Shown: piece after piece, positions 10,711-23,965 of the stretch | Layout: each line of letters starts with the position of its first letter | Position numbering within the stretch: position 1 is the stretch's first letter | Assembly: GCF_963855985.1 (NCBI RefSeq) | Contig: NC_087096.1 | Span: 5,952,001-6,016,000 of the forward strand | Direction: 5' to 3' | DNA from: Ostrinia nubilalis | Lineage: Eukaryota > Arthropoda > Insecta > Lepidoptera > Crambidae | DNA: 64,000 nt | The notes under the pieces: model-generated | The model's input: only the letters and a program-made list of their open reading frames with translations | Told to the model about the DNA's origin: nothing | The model's database searches: none | Position numbers and translations under genes: made by a program

Positions 10711-13700
10711 TAAATTTAGAAATGTTTTACTTAAATCTACTATTTTGTCGAAAAGTTTTATGTGTAAAACTATGTTTAATTTATTTATTTACTTTTTCTA
10801 AAGTTACACAAGAATGAAATACTAATGTGTTCCATCTAAAGCAGTTAACCTCTGGGCAAAACTGAAAATAATAATAGGCATGATTGCATAGCGCATTTTA
10901 TTAATTACTTTTAAAGTACTAATAACAATTATACCTATCCAAAGTCTTGAAATTTAGCTTAAAAGTAAAAACAGAATTTTTATTTTTGTTCAAAGTAATT
11001 ACAGTATTTTTTGCTTAACTTCAATTTACTTTTTGGCCATTTGAATTAGTAAGCAAGAAAAGTTTCCATTTCACTAATAGGCGGTTTGGATTAAAACTGC
11101 TAATTTCACTAAGTGAAACCGAGTCCGAGTGCCCGATTGCGAAACTTCTCCCGCAAAGACAGCTTTAGCGGAGAAACTCCCAAGTTGCTGGAAACATTAG
11201 AAAAAAACGAACTAAAAATGTACAGTTTATATCTCAGTAACGGAAAGAAATCTTCTAGGTATCCATTAGTCATTAATATTTGACATGAAAACCACTTAAA
11301 AACAATGTTTTCAGTTTAAAGTTATCATAGTTTTTTTATGCATAAGTGCCTTTTGTACTTACTTACTTAATGATAAGACTAATGTTATAAATGCGATTTG
11401 AGTAATTGTTTACATCACATCATGCCTAAACTAATGCATCTTTGAATAATAGACAAACCAAATCTCTCTTATTTGGTACGCCGTGGCTGGATAAGAAAAA
11501 CAATTTTGCCATTAGCAAAAAATACATTGTGTTTATAAATGCGATATTATACTTTTGGTGACTGAAATCCACGAGGGCAATATCGCGAACAAAAACTACT
11601 TTAATAACATGTGTTGAACCTTCGAAACCCATCTCCCTAATGTGTGTTGTTGAACTGAATTTCACCTCACATTTCCCAAGCGGGACCCAAAAATAGAACA
11701 CTTCATAACTTTTATCAAGTGTGATATTATGAAAATTTTCACACCCATTTTAATAAATATGACGAACTTAGCGTAGCGAGCTGAGTATTAAAAATTCATA
11801 GTTCCACGCAAACGCGCCAGAGAGCGCGTTAGCTAACTTTCGGACTTACCAAATAGAATTTTAAACAAAATCGCAAAAACAATGCCCGTATATGAATAGC
11901 CTATTTAATTAATGTACAAAAGGCTTTATAATGTGTGAATTATTTAAACGTAGCTGTTGAAAATGTGCGAAGCTTTTTATCGAGATGCTTTATATTTTAA
12001 TGGACGTGTTTGAATAAACCTTTTGTAAAGGTAGCTTTATTTTAAGTAAATAAGCCTGTAATAAATAGAATACGTGACTTTACGTTACGGCTTGCCAACA
12101 AAATACATCAAATTATTTATTTGTAACATACAAATTGTTACATAAAATCAGCAAATTTTGAGAACATTCCAGCCTTCATATATGAAACAGAACGTTCTTA
12201 GTGCCTGAATACAAGTAAACATCTAAGAAATAAATGACAATAAGATTTAATTTAATTACTTATTAATGAAAAAAAAAATAAGCTACTCTTAATAAGTACT
12301 TATTTAAAAATACCATTCACTTGATTTTACGATTGTTACAATTTTTTCTAAATTTTTTCAAACTTAGAATCTTTAAAAAGTTTCTAATTCTTTATAAGTG
12401 CCAGTATTCATAAAATGTATTCTTTAAAAAGTGGGCAGCCATGACGGCGTTGAAGCACATTTCCAGCGGTCGCAGCGCTCGGCCGCGTGAAGCGCTGAAT
12501 AGTTGATGGCAGCGAACGAAGCACGCGGGACATTTCATAAATGTCCAATGTTCCCATCTGCCAATTTCAGTGGGAATTTTCCGTGGCAGTAGAACTTTAA
12601 ATTTTTCGCTCATAAATGGTTATTCTTTATTGTGAATTATGGAAAAAATGATCCTTTGGATTTCACATAAGGAAGTGGAAAGGAAAATTACTAAAACCAC
12701 TTCAATTTTAAGGTATTCTAAGCCCATTTTTGAAGATTAACGGCATCAAGACATGTATTGTTCATATCCATTTCCCTCATCAACACGAATTTCGTAATGG
12801 TATTCCTTAAAAATAATAATTTACTAAGTAATTAAGTACCCTTATTATAAATGAGAAACTGATTTTAATTTTTCACTATACCAATCTTATAACCACTAAT
12901 TCTGCTTATAAAAATATACAGTAGAGAAACTAAATTTCCAAAAATCCAGGAAAACTTTTTCTATAATAAATCCAAAAGTTTTCTCCATACTTTAATATAC
13001 TGACGTTTTGACAACAACATAGTAAGTTTCTAAGTATAAACGTCCGCAAACTTGGTGTGGCACACACCAACCGCCTTCCTTCGAGCCACCAGAGTTCGAA
13101 AACTTGTCTTGTCACTGCCGTCTTAACTCAAGTGGGCAACTAACAACTTATTAGATGGGGTCATGCCGTAGCATGGAGCACTTCGACTGTAGTTATATGT
13201 ATACGAGTAGGTACAAAATATTAAATAAACAACTTGAAAAAGTTTGAGAAGCGACTCTTATCGCTAAGAAATGTTAATGACGAGTAGTTACAAACTTACA
13301 TAATTAAATCTTAAAAACACCTCCTATGCTTTTTACATATCAAGGGAAAGCCTTTCCCAAACGTTACACGCTCCTTCTTATTATTTCAAGACAATAATTT
13401 TCAATTTTATAAATTAAAGAGTTACTTATACATTCTTCTTATGTCTAAACCTTCCTTTAGTCACCTTCATTCGTCAATTTTCCATAATTATATTTCTTCT
13501 TTGTATGTGTAATAAATAATAAATTTTCGTTAGCTTAACTTCATATTGCGCTAAGTAAGCCAATATAGCGTTGGTAATTTTACCCTTCTGAACTGGGTTC
13601 GTCATTATGGGGCATTCGCCCGATAAAATGGGTAAATTGAGCCACCCAGCGGGCAAATTCCTACGTATGTACACTAATCTGCCCACCCAATAACATACAG

Positions 13701-13858
13701 TGGGCCAGCCCTCATTAGGAAACCTCGCAGCCGTAAGAGAATTGGATTGTTGCTAAATGCTCAATACATGTACATGTAGGTATGCTGTTGCGGAAAGTCG
13801 AATCCTTTACTAATTCTGTAAATAAGATTTAATTGTAGCACAATGACTTAACAACATA
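10711..13858. other. No gene seen
   Basis: AT-rich. Minus-strand ORFs at 11426-11701, 12392-12613 and 12930-13115 lack domains, splice context or a similar partner elsewhere in the window. A GC patch (12430-12560) is of unknown nature. Confidence 0.45.
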
Positions 13859-13931
13859 GGCTGGGTTGCACCATATTACTACGGTTAGGTACTTATAGTT
13901 CAAGTTACAATTAAAGTGGTGCAACTCAGCC
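13859..13931. mobile_element. Short MITE, GTTGCACCA family, copy 2
   Basis: 73 bp with inverted ends GGCTGGGTTGCACCA and inverse; same family as 1582-1710. Confidence 0.7.
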
Positions 13932-16900
13932 TTAACGTAGCTTCTTTTCTCTGTTTTATATTTTTATTTTTTGTACCTTTATAAAGTCGTATTAATGCCG
14001 TAACCACATTAAGACCTAGCAATCGAATAATCTAAGTAACAATATCTTGGTAAGGTCTGAAAATATGTTCAAAGTTTTATAACTTTAGCGTCAACTATTT
14101 TTCCAATATCCAATCCAATTCATTTATTAAATCTAAACAACAATATGATTTTGAGTCGCAGTCCGATATTCCTTTTATATCACGCTGGCCATAACTCGCC
14201 AACACATCTTGGAGAGACATAAACCACGTGATTTTATGGGGTGTTCTGTAATGTAACTGTTCATTTCATTAGTGCTTTTACGACTTAGTTTGTTGTGTCA
14301 ACTACATATTTGCAATACTATGCTATTACTATTAACAGCCAAGTACTCGTATATTTCATAAATTCGGCCGGCTCATCTCCATTAGCACCTACTATCAGTT
14401 TATTACATAAAAAAATTTATATCAGAAAATGGGTGCCGATTTTACTATAAAAACAATTGTTTTATTTGTTATTTCATTTGCTTTAAGAACCTGCAATCCT
14501 ATTACTCACCTCTGATGCATTTTAAGGTACTATTTTTGTTGTGGAAATTGTTTATTTGCATTGGGAAATGTTTAATATTAAATGTAAAATCTATTTAACG
14601 CTTACGGGAAAAAATATTCGCACTCTTTTCAAAAATATTTATCGTGTAAACTGAAAACGTTTTATTTGATACTCCTGCCATGAATAAATAGAAACGTGAA
14701 ATAAAATTGTTTTAGTTTTGATTTCAAACATTTGTAGGTGTCTGTTTTGTCGTTTCTTTGTCTACGTTGATTTTGCTATCTTGTATGGACTGATATTGTA
14801 TTTTTAGGTTCAGTTAAACTTATTACGAGTATAATATGACTTTTGATGGCTCGTCTGCAGTCAGCGTCAAATAGTTCGCAACGTCGTCGTTGTTACCGTT
14901 GCGGTTTGCGGGTTCAAATCATATGGGACACGAATATTAATGAGCTGAGCACTAGTATTTACATTTAATTACTCATTTCACAATATTTACTAATGATTTA
15001 ATTTTGTGTGTTTGCAAACTTCCAATTCTTATTGACAGAAGCTGACTTTTACGTCAGTCACAGAGCGTGAGATAAATGAAGTTCTTATTTTCTGTCTATT
15101 CCTTTTACACCATTTGGCACCTATTACAAAACCGTCAGTCAGTGTTCGTAATATTTTCGGGCAATATTCGTGATATCTGACGACTTCTGACGATTTTTCA
15201 CTCCCGCTTAGCAAGTTATTTCAATCCAGCCTAAATTAATTTTCATCTACCGCCACAGCCCGAAGGGCACAGAATATAAGCCTCAAATTCCCTTTAGATT
15301 TTATTGATACTTAACTTATGACGACTGGATTTGGATATTGGGAAAGTTATCAGAATTATTGGACTGGTGTGTTAAAAGTTTAATAGATTGGGAGAGAAGA
15401 ATTTAACTTTTTTCGTCTGTGTGTATAACTATGTGTAACTTAGTACATACTAATAGGTACATACCTATTACACATATTATTAATAGTATGATTGAAAATG
15501 ACTGTAAAGCATCGCAAAGTCACATAGTAGGTACTTAAAAGGTAATACTGAACAATTAAAGCAAAAGTTATGGAAACGTCGCAGTTATGTGCCAGTTGCC
15601 TTTTTGTTGTCTTCATAATTCAAAAGACAAGGTTTGGTAAAAAATAACTCAAGCTAGCTTTAGTCAAAATGTTAATTTTGTAGACAACTCATCAGGTTTT
15701 TATGTTCAGCGATCTCAACAACTCTCTTTTATATGTGTTACGGGCACATTTCATCAACATATATCGCACGTCCTCTTATAAGAAACTTCACAGTTGAGCA
15801 TTTAACTTGAGCTTGCGGTATGCAAAGTTGAGTGGCACGTGTCCAGAAAGCAACCGATATTTGCAACGAAGAACAAATAGTGGTTAAAACTTCAAGGAAA
15901 CCTCTGGAATATGAAGTACTTTTTTCATACACTTGAGTTCCAAAACTCTATGTATAAGAAGTATTTTTGACCTTGTTATGTTTTAGTTAGATGCTTCCTA
16001 TCTACCTTCCTTAAAATAATATCAATTTACTAATAGCATGTAAACCCACCCATAATGTAATTGAAATACTTAGTTAGGTACTCCTGCAAACATTAAGAAC
16101 ATCAAATTAACGCTGGCAAATAACTTCACATCGCAAATGCATCGCTGGCACGAATTAAAATTTTCCACAAAGCAATTTGCGCTGGCTGACTAATGAGTGG
16201 CGATTGCAATGAGCTACTTGAATGAACGTTGATTTAATTTCACCGGAGAGCTGGCGTCGCGAGCTTGATATAATGCTCAACTAAATAACGCGGACATCTA
16301 CACCCCACCCCCCTCCGTCTCGCCTTACCCCCTCCCCAGCCATTCTCCCCCCAGAATTAATCTTCCACATGCCTCAATGTCATCTACCGTTGCAAATGAC
16401 GCAAAAAATAATGATAAATATAGCGGAAATGCGAAATTCTCAGTTTGAAAAATCCTCTCATTACCAAGGGAGTCTTTTTGGCTTTTGGTGGCGGTTTTAC
16501 TTACTTTCTCTGAATGAGCAATGACTTACTTCTTTAATATGATACACCTGTAATTTATTTTTGCGCCTCCAGGCTTTAAAAAGAAAATATTTGCTTTAAT
16601 TTTAAAATGAATAAGCTTTCATCGCTCCAAAATTATTATGAAATCTCAGACTGTTGACTGTTTACCTTTTTAAATTGAACTTTACAGCGTTAGCATAGTA
16701 ATAAAGTAAATAAGTTAGTTAAAGGACATTGTCAGAAACCGCCTTAGATTCCTGGGCACAGCAGTAAAGTATCAAAATTAATCTCTTACTTTTTGAATAC
16801 TTAAATATTAATTAGATTGTAACGGACACTTGAGGATTAAAAAATGAAATAATAAAAGTATTTTATATGTATTCCATAATACTATGACGACATCCGGACA

Positions 16901-18143
16901 TTTTAGGGCGTGGCCTGCTCCATATCCTATGAAGTTCCATAATTTGTGTCGATAAAATCTATGTAAAATCGGCACAAGGCAATGCCGTACTTCATTGTTA
17001 GGAATCCATGTAATAGTGATGTTGACTGCGGTCATCATAGACAATAAGATACCGATCTTGTAAATAAAATAAATCGTCCAAATTGCTACAGTATGACTAG
17101 ATTTTAATTAAAAGTTAAAAATATATTGCACGATACTACAAGAAGCTATCTAATGTGTCCAACTGGTCGAAGGTCATGAATAAAATAAAAAGAATTGTGA
17201 TCATAACACTGATAATATAGACAATGACAACAATATGGGATCATCTTTAATATATCTGTTACAGTTTCAAAATTCGATGAAAAATCCAATGCCGCTTAAA
17301 GTGAGAGAAATGTCTAAAGTTCTAATAGAATTGAAAGTTTTATTCGCTCAAAATGCTTATAACAATAATTGGTAATACATTTCAAATATTAAGTACCTTT
17401 ATAATGTATCGATAGAACCAAAATGATATCCTCTCAGCTTGGAAAGGGAAAACCCAGGATTGGGGGAGCGCTCCAGGCAATTTTTAGAACATTTCATAGG
17501 TGGTAGTAAATAATATTTATTTTATTATTAAAATTGAATATTTTGATATTGATAAAATTGAATATATCTTTCGATTCAAATACCGAATATTTTTCAATCG
17601 ATAATAATTATCGAGAATTGTTAATAATATTCAATTAAAAGTTGTTCAATCCCTAGTCATGCATAGACTAAGACGGTAACCATGGAGATAGTTAGTTTGG
17701 TAAGTCACGTGTTAAATGTCAAAAGTGGAAAGTAAACATAGGATTCATGTTATTTATTTACGTGCAAAATGTAAGTAAGTAAATCATAAAAGTGGAACGC
17801 CGAGCTATTTCCAAAACCCGTCCAATATTATAATACAATTTGGCTGCGACAACTACAATACAGAACATCTCCCAAATCGATGTGCATAAAATAATATAAT
17901 ACAATACTAGTAAGTAAGAGGTTATGATAACAATATTGCTATCAATAAGTTTATAGAATTGGTCCGCCAGGAATAATTGTTCTTACATAAAGATTTGTGT
18001 CATTTAGAACCTAGAAAGTATTATTTCGGCACTGTTGATCTAACGGCGAACAATGTATGGAGAACGAACATTGTCCTTTGAACTTAAATAGAATACATAA
18101 ATGCATAAATTGGATAAGTTTGAATATTTTTATGAATGTTTTT
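13932..18143. other. No confirmed gene; candidate conserved non-coding block near 16.1-16.4 kb
   Basis: Mostly AT-rich. At 16110-16300 the sequence is complex, non-repetitive and balanced in composition, followed by a C/T-rich run (16303-16355), a look often shown by conserved enhancers. Minus ORFs at 15029, 15738 and 16808 are uncertain; the last is discussed under findings. A B-box-like string with no matching A box lies near 14907. Confidence 0.4.
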
Positions 18144-19217
18144 AGGGTTCCGTACCTCAAAAGGAAAAAACGGAACCCTTATAGGATCACTTTGTTGTCC
18201 GTCTGTCCGTCCGTCTGTCAAGACCCTTTATCTCAAGAACGCGTGAACGTATCAAGCTGAAATTCACATAAAATACTCAGGTCTATTGTCCCTTTAAGCT
18301 GTGAAAATATCAAACTTCTAAGCCAAGCCAATCAAAAGATACAGCCGATTATGTCGATATTTTCAACAAATTTTCGACACTCGCAAAGGAATCAAAACCT
18401 ACAGGATACTTCCCGTAAACTCGGAATCTTGAAATTTGGCATAAAGCATTGTCATATAATGCAAATATAGGAAAAATTGCGAAAATTTCATTTTTTTAGT
18501 TATATAATATAATAAAAATATTTTAATAAAATGAAACTTACTACCTTATTTCTCACGAACGAATAAAGGTATCAAATTGAAATTTATACCAAATACCTAG
18601 ATCTATTGTCCCTTTAAGAAGTAAAAAAATGAAACTTCTAAGTTAACGCGATCAAAAGATACAGCAGTTTATACCGACACCTTAGACGAATTTCCGTCAC
18701 ACGCTAGGGAATCAAAACCTACAAGGTACTTCCTGTGAACTCAGAATCTTGAAATTCGGCACGAAGCAACGTTATATAGTACAGATAAAGGAAAAATTGC
18801 GAAAATGATAAATTTGAAGTTATATAAAATTTAAAATATTATTTTTGCTTACATGACATAAAATATTTTTTTAATAATTATAAACTTACTACCTACCCTT
18901 TTTCACATGAACGCGTAGAGATATTAAAGTTGAAATTCATATCAAACACTTCTTAAATCTAATTGCCTCTAAACTGTGAGAGAAATTCTAAATGAACGCA
19001 AAAATTCAAAACGCTGAGGTAGGTACCTACCTATAATGCAAATATATGAAAAATAAATAAATAAAAAATAATCATACCGCATATTTTGAAATTCGCCACT
19101 ACTCGCAACGGAATCAAGTAAGTAATTTGATTTAATACGTCATAAATTGTAAACCGCTACGTTTGTACGGCGGAACCCTCGGTGTGCGAGCCCGACTCGC
19201 ACTTGGCCGGTTTTTTT
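18144..19217 (+). mobile_element. Dispersed lepidopteran non-autonomous repeat
   Basis: It opens AGGGTTCCGTACCTCAAAAGG with an early inverted CGGAACCCTTATAGG and a (GTCC)n-like run. It closes CGGAACCCTCGGTGTGCGAG followed by a GTGCGAG/CTCGCAC hairpin, GCACTTGGCCGG and a T run. Inside, a unit of about 300-350 bp is repeated in tandem three times with divergence (starts near 18225, 18540 and 18895; shared 'TATTGTCCCTTTAAG...GATACAGC'). The class is uncertain; the 3' hairpin could suggest a Helitron relative. Confidence 0.65.
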
Positions 19218-20057
19218 CCAACTGACTCAATTGACTAATGGATTTAAATCAACATAAAATCGAATTTTTCATTTACTTGCAAATAAACTGGAAACTAATT
19301 CAGTTTTCAGGGCTTAATGACGTGTTCTTCCTGAAATACCTATAACTTCCAAATCAAAACATTGCTTCGTCTAATACCGAACACCTTGGTGGCCAATAAG
19401 ACCAAAATCATCCAGCCAATAACGAAACCTCGCCCGAGCGGAATCGAAATGAATGTAAGCTATTTTGTTCGGGGAATTAAGCCGCTGGATATTCCAGTCG
19501 CTGCGATTTGAGTCGACGCCACCATATCCAGTGGAGCGACAAATCAGCACACCGATATTGCCTCGATTTGGGCACCCACCTCAATATACGGAAAATAAGA
19601 TTTTTCATTGCCCCTGCAAATGGTACGGCTCTGTGCATAGGTGGCGGAGATTGGGCGAATCGAATTGCTGAAATGGTTTAGCTAATGCCTTGCTAGTTAA
19701 GGGAAAGTTGGTTTTAAACCTACTTACTAGCCTTTATTTAATGATGATCACATTTTTTTTTGCAAAATCTCTACTATTATTAACGACATAAGAGGCTACC
19801 GTGTTAAGCTTGATGTGCCGTCGTCTCTACCTATACGAAGACAGCGCAGCGATCCCAAACCAATTAGGTACTCGAACAGTTCTAACTTTTTAATAGATCA
19901 TTTATCGAGTTACTGGCGACACCGAAAGACTTATCGATTCCCAATTAGTGATATTATGATGTTGTAATTGTTATTGAAATAATATTATTAAGAGAGTTTT
20001 GGTAAATCGTACAAATCGTATCTCGTAAATTGAGTCTAGGGCCTAGAATATACGCAT
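19218..20057. other. No gene seen; GC-balanced block 19430-19670
   Basis: Possible conserved non-coding DNA at 19430-19670. ORFs on both strands there match nothing I recognise. Confidence 0.35.
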
Positions 20058-20061
20058 TTGT

Positions 20062-21031
20062 TGTGACATCCGGCTAGCCAGTCACTATCACAGAAGTAGG
20101 TCGTGAGTAAAAAGAGTGTATAAGATTACAAGATGTTTATTCTGTCTTATTCCTGGCACATAGCTGACCGAGAGATAGTCTAATGTGAGGGAGGACACTG
20201 GCCTGAGGATGATCCGCGAAGCTTCCGAGGGTCACAGCAGAGATACTATGTCGGGTAGTGTCTGAGGGTAGTTCTTGACAGCAGGGGTAGGTAGGTAACA
20301 CGTTACTTCCCGTAGGTCTTCAGTCTTCTGAACTGGTAACGGTTGGGGTCAATCAGGTAGCTCTGATCCTGGAATCCGTAAGACAAGCGTTAGCGAGCTT
20401 GACTTGACATCTGCCTTGGCGAGCCCTAGGCCACGTCCAATACCTCACAACTATTACAATTTACGCGAAGCAGGTTTCGGTTAGGCAGCACTAAAAACTA
20501 TAAAAACACTACAAATAAGCATGGTAATAAGAACTCACCCTAGCGGGATCCAAAAGTTATATAGATTATAGTGTTTAACTTCCAACGTATTTAAACGAGA
20601 CGCGGAGTGCGCGTACGTAACGGTTTCGCTTAGGAGAACGGCACAGGTGTTGCGTAGTATAGCAAATTGCGGTCTGGCGCGGAGAAAACCGAGCGACTGC
20701 CAGTTCGTGTGATCGGCTGTTGTCGGAACCCATCGGCTCGTCGCGCGGGTTAGACACTCCCACCTTAGGGATGCGTGTGCGCTCCGCGCAGATTTAAAAA
20801 CCAATTATGTGTGAGATTAAATTTAGGGTTCATTATATTAGTTAATTTAATTCTCTTGTAGCATTAAGATTTAGTTTTAAGTAAATTAGTATTAAGAGTT
20901 ATTGTTAAGTTTTATATTATTAAATTAAGTATATTTTTAATTTATTACGTAGTTTTATTTTATTATGCTAATTTTATTTCTAATTTAAGATTAACGTTAG
21001 GACACGTCTCTGCGTAGTCCATAACGTTACA
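20062..21031 (-). repeat. 3' LTR
   Basis: 970 bp. On the minus strand it runs TGTAACG...GTCACA. A purine-rich GCGGCGGAGTAT directly precedes it (minus strand), as expected of a polypurine tract. Confidence 0.9.
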
Positions 21032-21127
21032 ATACTCCGCCGCAAACGGTAGGATTTTGCGTATCTGACGAAAAATCCGTCTACTAAATCTAAACTAAGG
21101 TTGGTCTTAATCTGTTTCATTAACTAA

Positions 21128-22690
21128 CTATTGTGCATAATTTATCAACTTTAAGTCTTTTATGTGCCAACATCCTATATTATTACCCACTTCATCAGAC
21201 AGTTCATAGACGAGGGGGGATCTTTTACTAATAACTTTACATTTTATAAATTTTGGTGCTAGTTTCTTACTAAATCGTTTGTCTTTATCACTTTGATAAA
21301 ACGTCCTCTTCCATACTACATCCCCTACATTAAACTCAGCAGGCAATCGTCGTAAATTATATGTTGTACTATTTCTGGAATGTGCCTGCAATAACAGAGA
21401 CTGGACTTTGTTAAATATCCCCGAGAGGCAACCCAAATTTTCTGCGTAAGAATCGCGCGGCTGAAAAACTATATCGTCGCACTCGGCGTCAATGTAGTGT
21501 GACCCGCATGTGACTAGTTCACGCCCGTGCACGAGGAATGAAGGAGTGTAACCGGTTACTTCGTTCACCGAACTATTTATTGCGAATTGAATTTGGGGTA
21601 TCAACTGATCCCAACTACGATGGTCATTGTTTTCAACAAACGTTGATACAGCAGTCATAATAGTTTTATTGTATCGTTCTACAGTGTTGACGTGAGGTGA
21701 ATATTTTGGAGTAAAATGTAAGTTAGGTATATTATATTTATTAAGCATGTTTTTAAGAGTAACACTAACAAATTGTTTGCCATTATCTGAAATAACGGTA
21801 GACGGAATTCCGTGGACTAAAAATACACGTTCTTCTAGTAACTTAGTGACGATTTCAGCTGAAGCGCGTCTAATAGGAAATATTAGGCAGTACTTGCTAA
21901 AACAGCATGTCACCACAAATATGTGAGTGTTTTGCATTCTTGTAGGAGACAAGGGTCCAACGAGGTCAATACTTATGGTTTGAAATGGTCTAGAACATAC
22001 CTTAGGTCTACCCATTTCTCCTAAAGTGGCATGATTTTGATGCTTATGTGAAATACAGGTGTCGCAAGACGAAACATACTTAACGACATCCGAATGCATC
22101 CCTGGCCAAAAGTATCGTAGTGTTAGTCGTTTGTAAGTTTTATATATTCCTAAATGACCTGCTATTGGCTCAGCATGATTTTTGTCAATCACTAAGAGTC
22201 TATCTTCTTCCGGAACTACTTCCTTCCACTCAAATTCTTTACGAAGGGAGCATTTGCTTTTCATTAGTCTATAAAGGGTGTTATTTTTTATAGTATAATT
22301 TGGAAATGATGAAGGAGACGTTTGGCAATTTTTGTAAATGTTGAGATACCATTCATCAGTTGTATTTAGGGGATTGGTAACGTTAGAGTTGTTACCAATT
22401 GCAGAAATCAGACAAGCCCTAGATAATGCATCAGGAACTACATTATCCTTACCACGGCGATGTTTAATTTCGAAGTTGTAGCCTGATAGACGGACACCCC
22501 AACGAGCTAGACGTCCGGTAGGATTATTTAAATTCAAAAACCACTTTAAGGCAGAGTGATCTGTATGGACAGTGAACTTAAGGCCGTTGTCTAAGTAGCA
22601 TCGCCAATGCTCGATAGCGACCAAAACAGCTAAAGCTTCTCTCTCCGTTATACTATAATTTCTTTCAGCTGCAGACAAGGACTTACTCAT
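21128..22690 (-). pseudogene. Retrotransposon pol fragment: RNase H and integrase
   Basis: 520 codons from the first Met, with the open frame reaching further upstream to the 5' LTR junction. RNase H: the DASDYG Asp lies upstream of the Met, then E18 (ITEREAL), D44 (HTDHSAL) and D87 (VPDALSR). Integrase: an HHCC zinc finger (H...H then C..C in CDTC), then the catalytic triad in SIDLVGPL, ISDNGKQF and NTVERYN, ending with a C-terminal 'GCWHIKDLK' domain typical of Ty3/gypsy relatives. The frame is intact, but the protease and reverse transcriptase that should precede it are missing. Confidence 0.92.
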
Positions 22691-22797
22691 GTACGCTATA
22701 GGACGTTCAACACTATCAACGGTTTGAGTGAGCAGGGCTCCTATACCATAGTCACTCGCATCAGTGTGAACCTCAAATGGCTTTCACGACCTACTAC

Positions 22798-23777
22798 TGT
22801 GACATCCGGCTAGCCAGTCACTATCACAGAAGTAGGTCGTGAGTAAAAAGAGTGTATAAGATTACAAGATGTTTATTCTGTCTTATTCCTGGCACATAGC
22901 TGACCGAGAGATAGTCTAATGTGAGGGAGGACACTGGCCTGAGGATGATCCGCGAAGCTTCCGAGGGTCACAGCAGAGATACTATGTCGGGTAGTGTCTG
23001 AGGGTAGTTCTTGACAGCAGGGGTAGGTAGGTAACACGTTACTTCCCGTAGGTCTTCAGTCTTCTGAACTGGTAACGGTTGGGGTCAATCAGGTAGCTCT
23101 GATCCTGGAATCCGTAAGACAAGCGTTAGCGAGCTTGACTTGACATCTGCCTTGGCGAGCCCTAGGCCACGTCCAATACCTCACAACTATTACAATTTAC
23201 GCGAAGCAGGTTTCGGTTAGGCAGCACTAAAAACTATAAAAACACTACAAATAAGCATGGTAATAAGAACTCACCCTAGCGGGATCCAAAAGTTATATAG
23301 ATTATAGTGTTTAACTTCCAACGTATTTAAACGAGACGCGGAGTGCGCGTACGTAACGGTTTCGCTTAGGAGAACGGCACAGGTGTTGCGTAGTATAGCA
23401 AATTGCGGTCTGGCGCGGAGTGGCGCGGAGAAAACCGAGCGACTGCCAGTTCGTGTGATCGGCTGTTGTCGGAACCCATCGGCTCGTCGCGCGGGTTAGA
23501 CACTCCCACCTTAGGGATGCGTGTGCGCTCCGCGCAGATTTAAAAACCAATTATGTGTGAGATTAAATTTAGGGTTCATTATATTAGTTAATTTAATTCT
23601 CTTGTAGCATTAAGATTTAGTTTTAAGTAAATTAGTATTAAGAGTTATTGTTAAGTTTTATATTATTAAATTAAGTATATTTTTAATTTATTACGTAGTT
23701 TTATTTTATTATGCTAATTTTATTTCTAATTTAAGATTAACGTTAGGACACGTCTCTGCGTAGTCCATAACGTTACA
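22798..23777 (-). repeat. 5' LTR
   Basis: 980 bp, the same sequence as the 3' LTR apart from a tandem 10-bp GGCGCGGAGT-type duplication near 23410-23430. Short ORFs within both LTRs are not genes. Confidence 0.9.
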
Positions 23778-23965
23778 TTGTATTTCTAATGCCCCAAATA
23801 CGCGTATACAGTGTTATTCTCACCTGTTTGTATGCTCACACATGATACACATAAAGCACAATATACACAGTGTATGTTGAGATCAGCCGAGGAGAATTCC
23901 GATGTAGTGTATCCGCCTTTGTCTTGTCATACTGTGATTACAACATCCAGTTGAGGTGAAATTAA

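Larger units (their letters stand above)
20062..23777 (-). mobile_element. Ty3/gypsy-type LTR retrotransposon with internal deletion
   Basis: Two nearly identical LTRs (970 and 980 bp) flank a 1,766-bp interior, with a 4-bp TTGT duplication on both sides (20058-20061, 23778-23781). The interior keeps only the RNase H and integrase part of pol; gag, protease, RT and the primer-binding site are gone. The LTRs differ essentially by one 10-bp duplication, so the insertion is young. It must have been moved by enzymes supplied in trans, or been deleted after insertion. Confidence 0.93.

Noticed and set aside
11426..11701. 91-codon minus ORF
   Set aside because: No recognisable motif and no support from neighbouring exons.
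14870..14935. tRNA gene or full SINE suggested by GCGGGTTCAAATC
   Set aside because: A B-box-like string only, with no matching A box or stem pairing that I could confirm.
15738..15932. Minus ORF starting after CAG, as a possible further channel exon
   Set aside because: No similarity to any part of modules A-C and no GT donor at its end.
20535..20804. ORFs of 62-89 codons in both LTRs
   Set aside because: Present only as LTR sequence, overlapping in several frames, with no domain.
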